DNA from: Congeria kusceri
Lineage: Eukaryota; Mollusca; Bivalvia; Myida; Dreissenidae
DNA length: 64,000 bases
Direction: 5' to 3'
Assembly: GCA_027627225.1 (NCBI GenBank)
Contig: CM051029.1
Span: forward strand, 19,043,656-19,107,655
This document shows positions 11,424 to 20,727 of the stretch, one piece after another. The number at the start of each line of letters is the position of its first letter. Within the stretch, counting starts at the first letter, position 1. A program made the translations under genes and the position numbers. The notes under the pieces are model-generated. The model was not told the DNA's origin. It saw only the letters and a program-made list of their open reading frames with translations, and did no database searches.

Positions 11424-11660
11424 ACACTGCTTGTATTCCATTGGCAACAGCTGTTACCATCGCTGTAATCACTCTCATCTCTAAGTCGTTTATGTAAAAA
11501 CTGCCTGTATTCCATTGGCAGCGGCTGTCACACTCGCCGTAAACACCCTCGTCGCTAAGTCGTTTATGTAAACAGTGCTTGTTTTTCTTTAGCAACGCCT
11601 GTTACGATCGCCGTAATTACCCTTGTCGCTACGTTGTTTATTTAAACTGGCTGTTACATT
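11371..11660 (+). repeat. 74-bp tandem array of the Ly6 C-terminal tail and stop codon
   Basis: Units begin at 11373, 11447, 11521 and 11595. Each encodes, in its own frame, a hydrophobic tail of the type AVTLAVITLV, then KSFM (LFI in the last unit) and TAA. The intervening 22-25 bp are pyrimidine-rich and end in AG or ACAG; the clearest is 'cttgtttttctttag' before the last unit. After the last unit the sequence matches the 3' flank of the intact gene (tggctgttacatttt). The unit is not a multiple of three, so the copies are not read in series. Confidence 0.85.
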
Positions 11661-11809
11661 TGCCGAAATCTCTCACTATTAAAAATAGGGTCGTATTCCA
11701 GAAAAGTCTTTAGTAATGTTTTAAAGTAAAGCTTACATTTTAATTTCCTTTTTTAATCTCGTGTACAGGTAAAGTATGCTTAGTATTTATTATCAGATCT
11801 GTCATTTCT

Positions 11810-12064
11810 TGTGTTATGTGCAATTTCTGAAGAAATGACCACCAGGAGGGATAAAATAAAAATAAAAGTGAAAAATATGGACATCAGAAAAATACTAATA
11901 CAAATAAAATACGAAAAGTAAGATTTTATTTAAACATATTTATTTTTTACTTATTACTCACTGCTTTTGATTAAACTTCCTTCTTCGTCATTTTCTTATA
12001 ATGTTTAATGAAGTAGATCTAAATTGATGGCCTTGGATAATGAGACCTCACTTTTTAAATCTCA
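11810..12064 (+). repeat. Duplicated segment, copy 2 of 2
   Basis: Partner of 10055-10305; see there. It is slightly longer, with A-rich insertions. Confidence 0.75.
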
Positions 12065-13735
12065 TGAGCTCTTTTATGTGATTGATTAGATCACTTTAGG
12101 CATTTCATTATTGTGAGCAGAAAAAGAATTTATTTTCATATACGGGATATTTAGGTTAGGAGATCCCGTAACACATGAAAATAAAACTTTGGCCTAATTG
12201 TTTGTTTTACTATTAAGGGATTTACGAGTGTATTGGTGGCGTTGAACGTATGACATTTTGAAATTTGTAACTTAAGTGACAATCTAATGAGATAATATTA
12301 GGCTGCTTCTGGAATACGATTTATTATGTTATAATGTTATAAATTAAGCGCTTACCAGAAACACAGACAGGCACCACGAACACCAATGCACCTATCAATA
12401 TTTTCCCCAGGAGGGGGGGGGGGGGAGGGGGGCGGCGGGCTGACCCAGGTTATTTTTGGGTCTAATTGCCCACCAAAGAGCCAAACATTTTGTCTAAGGG
12501 CCCATACACGTTCAATAAAGTGGTCAATAATATGTTCAATGCATGAAATTGACAACTATATTGAAGTGTGTGGGCTATACTGAAGATTGATGCAATATAT
12601 TGATACAAATATGGTGCAATATCTATGTGTTTGGATAAAAAAACCTGTTGAGTGTGGCTATAAACTGATGCATTGGAGTACTTTTCTTTTGCATTTAATT
12701 TGTTTATTATCTGCTGTCGTTGTTTTAATCTACAAGAGCTACTGGATAACAAGGTTTAAAGTTTTGAAAACATTGAATGACATTTAATCATTTCATTATT
12801 TCAGCTGTCAATTCTCCACTCAATTTGTAATTTTCTGTTAAAACCTTCAATGCCAACCACAAAAACATAAAACTACAACAGGATCCATCCTTTCCAGGCC
12901 AGCGTTCAAATCACAAAAGAAACAAAATATTGATAAAATTGAACAGTGTGTGGCAAAAAATGAATGTCAGTTTTATTAAATCCAAAAAATTGACCATAAT
13001 ATTATACGTGTATGGGCTACTTTAATACCTGCAGTGGGAGATGCTATAGGCATATCGAATGGCCCGGGGACCAATATAATCAGGATCTTATATCCAACCA
13101 AAGTCGATTTCCCCGGGACCCGGAATCATTCGGCGTGACAAACTCCCGCCTGTCGGGAATCGCGTTCAGTCTAAAGTCCCGTATATTCCCGCCGCATATT
13201 TGATAGGTGCATTATCCTACAAACGCATAAACAAAGTTCTACGAACCATATTAATAACTGATTTGCATTCCTTGAATTCCTTGTTAGTTTGTACATCTGC
13301 TAGATCCGAAATAAATGTGTATATCAATAATAAATACATGTAGTTGCAATGAACAATAGATCGTATATATTTATATGCATGTAACAAATGATATATTTAA
13401 TTTTATTATATTATTTACATGTTAATTTGTTCCCTGATCGATTTTGTTGAAGCTTAAGACTCCGCATAAAATGATGGAACTAATATGCGAGTTTGTTTAA
13501 AAAAACTTGTACCTGTTTTCCATAACAATGAGTTGTATCGTTTTATAAAACATGCATTTACGCACTGACAGTTTTGCTGATTAGATTCAGTTAGAGAAAA
13601 TGCATTCTTCTTTGATGTACCATGTATAACATGTTACTAGTTGCGCAAAAATAAATTTTAAAGGGACCTGTTCACTGATTGGCAATATATTTCAAAGGGA
13701 CCTGTTCACTGATTGGCATATTGACCATTTTAATG
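12065..13735. other. No gene seen; a G-run and small MITE ends
   Basis: A G-rich tract (about 12411-12437, G12 A G6 C GGC GGG) could form a quadruplex on the plus strand. At 13390-13500 a ~110-bp sequence recurs at 21030-21140 (gttgaagcttaagactcc versus gttgacgctttagcgtcc). At 13670-13725 two successive ends of the AAAGGGACCTGTTCAC family lie head to tail. No coding region is supported. Confidence 0.5.
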
Positions 13736-14120
13736 TTTATGCCCCCAGCATCTTGATGCAGGAGGCATATAGTGATCGTCCTGTCCGTCCTTCCGTACGT
13801 CCTTCCGTCCGTAATAAGGTTAAGTAGATTTTACCGTTTCGTCTAGCACCAACACCGCTTACTACAACACTTGGATACTTACACAGTTGTTACTTATGAC
13901 CGTTCCCAATCCACCCATATCACCTAACCTCACTTTGACCTTGACCTTGACATAATTTGCACTTAGAATAATGCAAATGGGCTGTTTCTTGGTTAACTAG
14001 ATTTTACCATTTCGTCTAGCACCAACACCGCTTGCTACAACACTTGGATACTTACACAGTTGTTGCTTATGACCATCCCCAATCCACCCAAATCACCCAA
14101 CTTCACTTTGACCTTGTTCT
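13736..14120 (+). repeat. Bivalve dispersed repeat with 173-bp internal tandem duplication
   Basis: Begins 'tttatgcccccagcatcttg'. The segment from about 13819 (ttaagtagattttaccg) is repeated from about 13992. Motifs such as 'ctttgaccttgaccttgac' are typical of bivalve intergenic repeats. Confidence 0.8.
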
Positions 14121-14229
14121 AATTTGGACTAGGAAATGGGCTACCCAGCACCAACTGGGGGCATGTGTGTTTACCAAACACAGAATCTTGTTTTGTTATA
14201 GATCGCAACCAGTAAAATACATTATATAT

Positions 14230-14626
14230 AAAACAAGCGAAATAACCGGCTACTGACAAAAACATATATTATAAATTCATTGTCGTTTCTGAAAAATCAT
14301 CAATTGAAATGGATTAAATTATAAAGCGTTTGTTGCGCTTTTCCATAATCGGTATTTAGGAAAATACGTGTATTACGTACATAGTATTAAATAATTACGA
14401 CTATGGTTGTAAGTCACAATGGCCGAGTAGTTAGCGTGACATTCTTTTGATCGTCGTAGGTCGTAGGTTCGAGTCCCGCAATGCGCACATATTTTAATTA
14501 ACGTTTTTTTTTCTTCAAATAATAATAATTTTTGGGTTAGTCCAACTGCTTTAGTTTTTTCAGTTGAAACATTAAACGACATTAACAAAAAATCAACACG
14601 AAAATCTGTGAACAAACCCCTTAAAA
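14230..14626 (+). mobile_element. tRNA-carrying MITE (AAAGGGAC family), one end kept
   Basis: Internal sequence 'aaattataaagcgtttgttgcgctt' matches the other family members. The right end 'aaaatctgtgaacaaacccc' then TTAA matches the family terminal repeat. At 14405-14480 it carries a tRNA-like stretch on plus, with an A-box-like TGGCCGAGTAGTTAGC and an intact B box GGTTCGAGTCC. The left terminus is not evident. Confidence 0.65.
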
Positions 14627-14871
14627 AGGCGCGCATTACAAACAATGTTTCGAGTGTATATGAATTTTCTAATGGCGAGGAGGCGAAATAATTTTTGCGT
14701 TGTCGCATCTTCGCGAGCTGGTATAGATCGATATGTAACGCTCTGAAGAAGTTTCCGTTGTGCCCGTATATCCCATTAGTTGAACACCACATGTAGGAAA
14801 TGAGCTGCCTTAATGGCGGAGGTCTGCGCTCTCCGAATGCTTTTAGTTCAGTATTTAAAACAGAACTTTAA

Positions 14872-15315
14872 AGGGACTTGTTCAGAGATTTTTCGTGTTT
14901 TTAAAAAATGTCATTCAATGTCTTTACTGCAAAAGCTACATCATCTGGAATGAGCTAAAACAAATATTATGAGTTATAACAAAAAAAAAAGTTAAAATTA
15001 AAAATTTTAGATAAAAAATCTCATGCGCTAACCACTCTGTCATTCGGACTTAAATGTTTGGTTTTGTATTTTCATTTTTTAACGCTACGTAAGTGATACT
15101 CGTGTTTTCCAATATACCGATGAAAAGCGTTACAAACGCTTTCTAATTTCATCCATTTATATTGTTTCAATTGTCCAGAAACGAAAGATATTGCCAATAT
15201 ATTTCTTAGTCATGAGTATTATTTCGCTTGTTTGTATGGAATATACAATTTCTTTTTGGAATCTATGACAACATTTTTGAAAATTGTCAATTTGACAATC
15301 TTTGAACATGTCCCT
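14872..15315 (-). mobile_element. tRNA-carrying MITE (AAAGGGAC family), both ends kept
   Basis: Terminal inverted repeats AGGGACTTGTTCAGAGATT and its complement AATCTTTGAACATGTCCCT, both flanked by TTAA (14868-14871, 15316-15319). The interior holds a minus-strand tRNA-like A-box region at about 15008-15055 (reverse of 'gcgctaaccactctgtcattc'). The TTAA flanks suggest piggyBac-type insertion, but the TTAA could also be part of a longer terminal palindrome. Confidence 0.75.
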
Positions 15316-15319
15316 TTAA

Positions 15320-15782
15320 AGGGACTATGTCAGAGAAAAATGTGTTTCCCATTGCACTAGAAATGATATTACATGTTAGGAATGCGCTATACTAAGACAT
15401 GTACATTAAATAATATAATGAGATATTTGATAAAACTAAACAGGAAAAATGTTTGAAACAAATAAAAACCCCAAAAGGGAGCGAACTCACGACTTAGGAG
15501 CCATACGAATAAATGACTGACGGCAGCGATTTAACCAACTGCTCTATTTTGCTTTGTAAGGTTACATCTGTAAACTATGGTTATACAAAATACTCATAAT
15601 TCTGACGTCGAAATGTACACATGAAAAGGGCCAAACAAACACAACCCATATTATAAATTGATTTTTATTCCATGATATACACTTTATTTTGACAGTTATT
15701 TTATGCTAGTTTTAATAGCCTATTTACATATTTTTGTGAAAGAGATTACCCCTTTGAGGCCCTTTTCGGTGACATAGTCCCT
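15320..15782 (-). mobile_element. Second tRNA-carrying MITE family, sharing a TTAA with its neighbour
   Basis: Ends AGGGACTATGTCA and complement TGACATAGTCCCT, flanked by TTAA at 15316-15319 and 15783-15786. Inside, on minus, lies a complete tRNA-like sequence (about 15471-15556) with an A box like GCAGTTGGTTAAATCG and a B box like GAGTTCGCTCCC. Its ends resemble those of the neighbouring element only in AGGGAC, so it is a related but distinct family. Confidence 0.75.
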
Positions 15783-16065
15783 TTAAAGATCTAGCTGGGT
15801 ATGCAGATTTTGGTCTACTTCTTATTTAATCACTTGAAACAACAAAGGAACATCAAATATTGAAATGTTTAAACATGTGTAATAAATATAAGTCATATAA
15901 TAAGCAACTTAACGTCAGCTATTGTGGACTATCCCTAAATTCAGACTTGACCTATCGTGTGTTTTTTTAAGAGATAAAACTAATTTAAATTTGAAATGTC
16001 ATGCTTAATGTCTTTCGGTGCTTCACAAACGTTATTTTACTTAAGGATAGGGATGTAGTGCTGAA

Positions 16066-16545
16066 CTTTACAACACGGCCTGTAATCACTGGCACCACCT
16101 CTTTTTGGAGGTGTATTGAAAACACCAACCAATGTTATTGATAATGCAGCAAAAATACATTTTAAAAGTAATGATTTTATGCCGTAAATCATATCACTGT
16201 GTGTAAATTATGTCTATTAAGTTTAACAAACGCAAACTCATCAATTATGTGGTTCAATTGTCATCATGTCACAACTTATAAAAAGTCCTCACGTTTCTAA
16301 ATGCGTTGTGACTTCATATTTCTCTACCTTGTTGGAAGAGAAAATCGTTACATTGTTCGATTTTGTAAAAGGAGTCAAATATTGTAAAAAAACCCATATA
16401 AAACCAACTCTTCTTCTATCAGTGTTTACCTTTTGCCCTTACTTCGCGTCACTTTAATAGCGACACCTCGTAAGTACAATCGGCTCGTTTTTCGATGCAT
16501 CTCCAAAAAGAGGCGGCGACAGTGATGACAGGCCACATGTTTCAG
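16066..16545. mobile_element. Inverted-repeat element, copy 2 with both ends
   Basis: The left end reads 'ggcctgtaatcactggcacc' then 'acctctttttggag'. The right end is its reverse complement from 'gcatctccaaaaagaggcgg' to 'gatgacaggcc'. The interior matches the 8181-8612 copy. No transposase frame. No convincing target duplication was found. Confidence 0.7.
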
Positions 16546-16748
16546 TCTCTATCCGGGCTATTTCTCAGCTTCATTGCCTCGAGGAGGTCGGCATAGCACC
16601 AGGGCGTTCCGTTTCAAATGATTTTTTTGAGGAGTTCTGGGACTTTGAAGATATGCCGAAATTAGTTTATGGGCATAATTCTTGTCTGGGATCATTTTCA
16701 GCAGCTACTGGCCGGAATTTAATGAAACTTAATGTATGCATGTTGGTC

Positions 16749-17240
16749 TGAAACCACTGGCTGGATTTCAAAATAATTTCACAGAATCGCTCCTTGGGTG
16801 ACCCTCTACCAAATTCCTTGAAATCATTTTGATTTGTTAAAAAAACATGGCTGCCAGGGGGCGGGGCAGTTTCCCTTATATGGCTATATTGAAAACTTTA
16901 AAAAATCTTCTAGTCTGAAACCACTGGCTGGATTTCAAAATAATTTCACAGAAATGCTCCTTGGGAGACTCTCTAGCAAATCCTTTAAATCATTTTTAAT
17001 TTTTGATACATTAAAAAAACATGGCCACAATTTGGCGGGGCAGTTTTCTTTATATGGCTATATTGAAACTTAGCATCTCACAGTCTGAAACCACGGGTTG
17101 GATTTTAAAATTATTTCACAGAAATGCTCCTTGGGTGACCCTCTACCAAACTCCTTGAAATCATTTTTATTTGTTAAAAAATGTGGGCAGTTTTCCTTAT
17201 ATAGCTTAACTGAAATCTTAAACAATCTTTTTGTTAAAAG
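16749..17240 (+). repeat. Tandem repeat, about 167-bp unit, three copies
   Basis: Units start with 'ctgaaaccactggctggatt' at 16749, 16915 and about 17085, followed by 'tgctccttgggtgaccctct' and 'ggggcagttttccttatatgg'. Typical bivalve intergenic repeat; no coding role is visible. Confidence 0.85.
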
Positions 17241-17429
17241 CCATTATGATGCTTTACACTAAGGCAAGCGACCTAGGGCTATCTTGGCCCTTTTGTATAT
17301 AGTATTAAGATGTTTGCATCATGATCACGTTTTCATTCTCCAGCCATTTCTTTTCACCATCGCGCGTTCATTTCTTTCCTTTTTATTTTCATCATCGCTT
17401 ATTCATATTCCGCACTCCTTGTTTGAGCA

Positions 17430-18330
17430 TCGCGTTTGCATTTATCCACTCCTTGTTTGCACCGTCGCGTTTGCATTTTCCTCACTCCTAAAATTGTTTG
17501 CAACATTGCGTTTTCATTTTCCTCACTCCATGTTTGCACCATCGCTTGTTGATTTTCCTCCTTGTTTGCACTCTCGCGTTTTTATTTAGCTCCCTCCTTG
17601 TTTGCACTCTCTCGTTTTTATTTAGCTCCCTCATTGTTTGCACTCTCGCGTTTTTATTTGCCTCCCACCTTGTTTGCACTCTCGCGTTTTTATTTGCCTC
17701 CCTCCTTATTTGCACTATCGCGTTTGCATTTTCCTTCCTCCATGTTTGCACCATCGCGTATTTATTTTCCTCCCTCCTTGTTTGCACTCTCGCGTTTTTA
17801 TTTGCCTGCCTCCTTGTTTGCACTCTCGCGTTTGCATTTTCGTTCCTCCATGTTTGCACTCTCGCGTTTTTATTTGCCTCCCTCCTTGTTTGCACTCTCG
17901 CGTTTTTATTTGCCCCCCTCCATGTTTGCACTCTCGCGTTTGCATTTTCCTTCCTCCATGTTTGCACCATCGCGTTTTTATTTTCCTCCCTCCATTTTTG
18001 CACCATAGCGTTTTTATTTTCCTCCCTCCATGTTTGCATTATTGCGTTTTTATTTTCCTCCCTCCATTTTTGCACCATAGAGTTTTTATTTCCCTCCCTC
18101 CATGTTTGCATTATCGCGTTTTTATTTTCCTCCCTCCTTGTTTGCCCTCTCCCGCTTTTGCTTCTCATTGTTTGCATCGTTTGCATCCCCTTATTCGCAT
18201 TATCGCGTTTTCATGTTAGTTGCTCTTGTCCGTACCATCGCACTATCGTTTTTGTCTATCCTTATTTCATCCATCGCATTTTCGTGTCTTTTTTGTCCCC
18301 CGTTTTGCTCCATCGCGTTTTCGAGATCAC
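17430..18330. repeat. 36-bp minisatellite, about 18 core copies
   Basis: The core array is about 17495-18145, with degenerate edges. The unit is GTTTGCACTCTCGCGTTTTT followed by ATTTGCCTCCCTCCTT. Because 36 is a multiple of three, several frames stay open on both strands for 150-280 codons: Phe/Leu/Cys-rich on plus, and Lys/Arg/Asn-rich on minus with a period of 12 residues. Simultaneous openness in many frames is expected of such a repeat and is not evidence of a gene. Confidence 0.92.
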
Positions 18331-18514
18331 ATAGCGTTGCAGTTATGATATATAGATGTACTATCGACCATCGCATTTTGGACTAACTAAAGGTGGAATG
18401 ACACAAATGGGACACCGTACCTGTGTATTTTGATTTTAGATCAAATCGGTTCGGTCACTTCAACACGCTACGATAAAACGTTTGCAAATAGCGAACTGCT
18501 GCCAAACTCGTTAA

Positions 18515-18539
18515 GCGCATGCGCGACTATTGTATAAAA
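18515..18539 (+). promoter_or_regulatory. Putative promoter of the Ly6-like gene: NRF1-like site and TATA box
   Basis: The palindrome GCGCATGCGC (18515-18524) matches the NRF1 consensus. TATAAAA follows at 18533-18539, 78 bp before the start codon. This would place transcription initiation near 18565 and leave a 5' leader of about 50 nt. Position and consensus support it; there is no direct transcript evidence. Confidence 0.55.
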
Positions 18540-18616
18540 TACGGCGCTCTCTAATATTCGGACATTTCCTCGGCACTTTTTGAACCATCGCAGTCGGAAC
18601 CGTTCATACCGGAACC

Positions 18617-20471
18617 ATGGATCTACGCATGTTCGCCGTCGCCACCGCAGCAGTCTTGTGTCTGGCAGGTAAGTGGGCACGATCGTGATCTTTATCATTT
18701 GCATCAGAAATGTACTGTTTTTGTTGTTGTTTTTTAACAGTATTTTAAATGACAAATTACATTGGATCGAGTTTAAAGTTTCATATATAATATTAGCCGA
18801 AGCTTTTGACCTTCCGGTCTTCCTCAGGGGCAATATTTATTGACGTGAATAAATATTATATATCCGTTCTGTTGACACTTTTGTTAATCCGTGTCTCCGT
18901 TTTGCGACTGTGTTGTCCGACTGCGATCGTCCGCTTAACGGACGAAAACATGGAACAAGCGAAATTTATTAGGTGGTATTCCATCTATTCAACTGCGTTG
19001 TCCGACATTTTGGCGTCAGCTAAAAATCACTGGATATGTAGCGTTTTTCTGACGAACAGTCGGACCAGCGGACGGCAAATAGGAGAACGAACTTATTGCA
19101 ATAGTGAATAAAAGTTTTATGTTATGAGAAAACTACATGCAAAAGAAGTACAGTGACACTGAAAATAGTCAGTCGTTTTGCGTTACAAACGCTTTTTAAG
19201 TTTATCCATTGATGATAACTCATTATCGAAACGTTTTTTTCTCTCCATATATTCATATATCAATAATGCTATTTTGCTCCTTTATATAAGGTGTTGTTGT
19301 GTTTTTGGAATCTGTGAAAAAGGCACGAATTGGCCAATTCGTCAATCTGTAAACCAGTCCCTTTGAGGGGACGTAATTTATATAACTATTATGTCACTTG
19401 TTTTAGGAGTGAGCGCCGTAATAAATTGCTACGCGTGCATCGGGACCGCAAATGGCGATGCTTGCAGCGACAACACCTTTGATACCACTAGCGCTGTGGT
19501 TGTCAACACACCCAATTGCGGAGTTTGCCTCACGACGACTGCTGTGGGCGGTATATATATTTGAATATGCCAGCGATATCAGTAGTTTCATTGCTTAGAA
19601 ATTTTGGTTTAAGTTTTTCATAACTTTTTCCAGAGCAGTCATTTTGACAGAAATAATTACGTTTACATTTTTCATTCACTTTTATGTACACGGATTTATT
19701 TTGGTGTCAAATGTCGCCCTTACTGACAATGCATTCTGGGGTGTATGCAATCTCATTAAAATCATCTCCAGTTTTATCCGCTGACTGGATCCGATGATAT
19801 CGCATTAGGGTCACGGAAATTTAATGATACTTGATGGAAAGATGAATAAGTAAGATGAAATATCCATAATACATTAATGACGCATCACTTTTATTTATGT
19901 TATTTTGAGTCTATTTTATTTTACAGTTTTGCTTCATCTGCATGTTCATATGGTATATGTGTTTTATACTCACATAGAGATTTGAGGTCAGATTTGGTCC
20001 TGCTGTTCTAGTGATTTGTAGTCATATTACTATCTCTGCCCTTCTCATTGCATTTATATTGCTGGACAAAGTGCTTTGGGGAGCATCCCTCAATTTGACT
20101 GGTATCCGTGTTGTCTTTTAGTTACAAACTAACGAATTAAAATATTGACAAACGCTTCTATGAGAAAGAAAAGTATATTTTATTCATACCACATATTTTA
20201 AGTTTACACAATTTATTGTTAACGAATTATAGTAATGTTATGTGTTCGTCTATTTTAAGCCGTATCAAGGGATTGCATCCCTGGGACACTGCCAAACGGT
20301 TGTACGACAGCCTCCGTGCTCGGCATTACCACGGAGACGTGCTACTGCGACACCGAGCTGTGTAATGCAGGAACTGCAGCTGGACAGAGTGGCGCCGAGC
20401 GGGCTGGTGTTCCCATGGCAACGACTGTTACACTCGCTGTCATCACCTTCGTCGCAAAGTCGTTTATGTAA
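18617..20471 (+). CDS. Ly6/uPAR (LU-domain) secreted or GPI-anchored protein, three exons
   Basis: Exons are 18617-18668, 19407-19550 and 20260-20471. Donors are CAG/GTAAGT-like and GCG/GTATAT; acceptors are TTTTAG and TTTTAAG. Both introns are phase 1. The 135-residue product has a signal peptide (about 1-21) and ten cysteines in the mature part at 25, 28, 37, 55, 58, 71, 80, 93, 95 and 100. It has the NCYAC start and the CYCDTELCN end diagnostic of three-finger LU domains, and a hydrophobic C-terminus (about 119-130) expected of a GPI-attachment signal, with small residues near 104-112 as possible anchor sites. Family role: extracellular binding or receptor-modulating protein; the ligand is unknown. 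A broken paralogous exon lies at 11215-11423. The start is chosen for its signal peptide, TATA spacing and donor. Confidence 0.85.
19150..19372 (-). mobile_element. Fragment of the tRNA-carrying MITE inside Ly6 intron 1
   Basis: Runs from 'gcgttacaaacgctttttaa' to 'aatctgtaaaccagtccctt', matching the right half of the family. The terminus is only about 35 bp before exon 2, so the element supplies most of the sequence just upstream of the branch-point region. Confidence 0.7.
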
Positions 20472-20507
20472 ATGGCTGTTACATTTTCAGAGACCACCCA
20501 CTCGGAT

Positions 20508-20727
20508 AGGGCCAGAGTTTGTTGATTTTAGTTTCTCGGATCCGCCGACCAGATTTTTTTTAAATACCCCAAAAAAGAATTACAAAAATTATTAATATTA
20601 ATGATAATGTCAAGTTCATGCGAAAACATGTGTTCATAAAATATTATTTGTACTTTTTATTTTCTTTCCGCTTCCAACAGGACAGTGTTTAAAAATCTCC
20701 GAGAAACTAAAAAAAAAATCTCTGGCC
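20508..20727. mobile_element. Short MITE with GGCCAGAG ends
   Basis: Left end GGGCCAGAGTTTGTTGATTT then TAGTTTCTCGGA. Right end is the complement, from TCCGAGAAACTA to CTCTGGCC. TA occurs on both sides (20506-20507, 20728-20729), consistent with a Tc1/mariner-type insertion. It lies immediately 3' of the Ly6-like stop codon, within the likely 3' UTR. Confidence 0.65.

Noticed and set aside
14405..14480. A functional tRNA gene
   Set aside because: The boxes are recognisable, but the acceptor stem does not pair convincingly and the sequence lies inside a MITE family.
17488..18334. A 232-codon basic and a 278-codon hydrophobic repeat protein
   Set aside because: Both come from the same 36-bp array. 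At least four frames are open at once, so openness carries no information.
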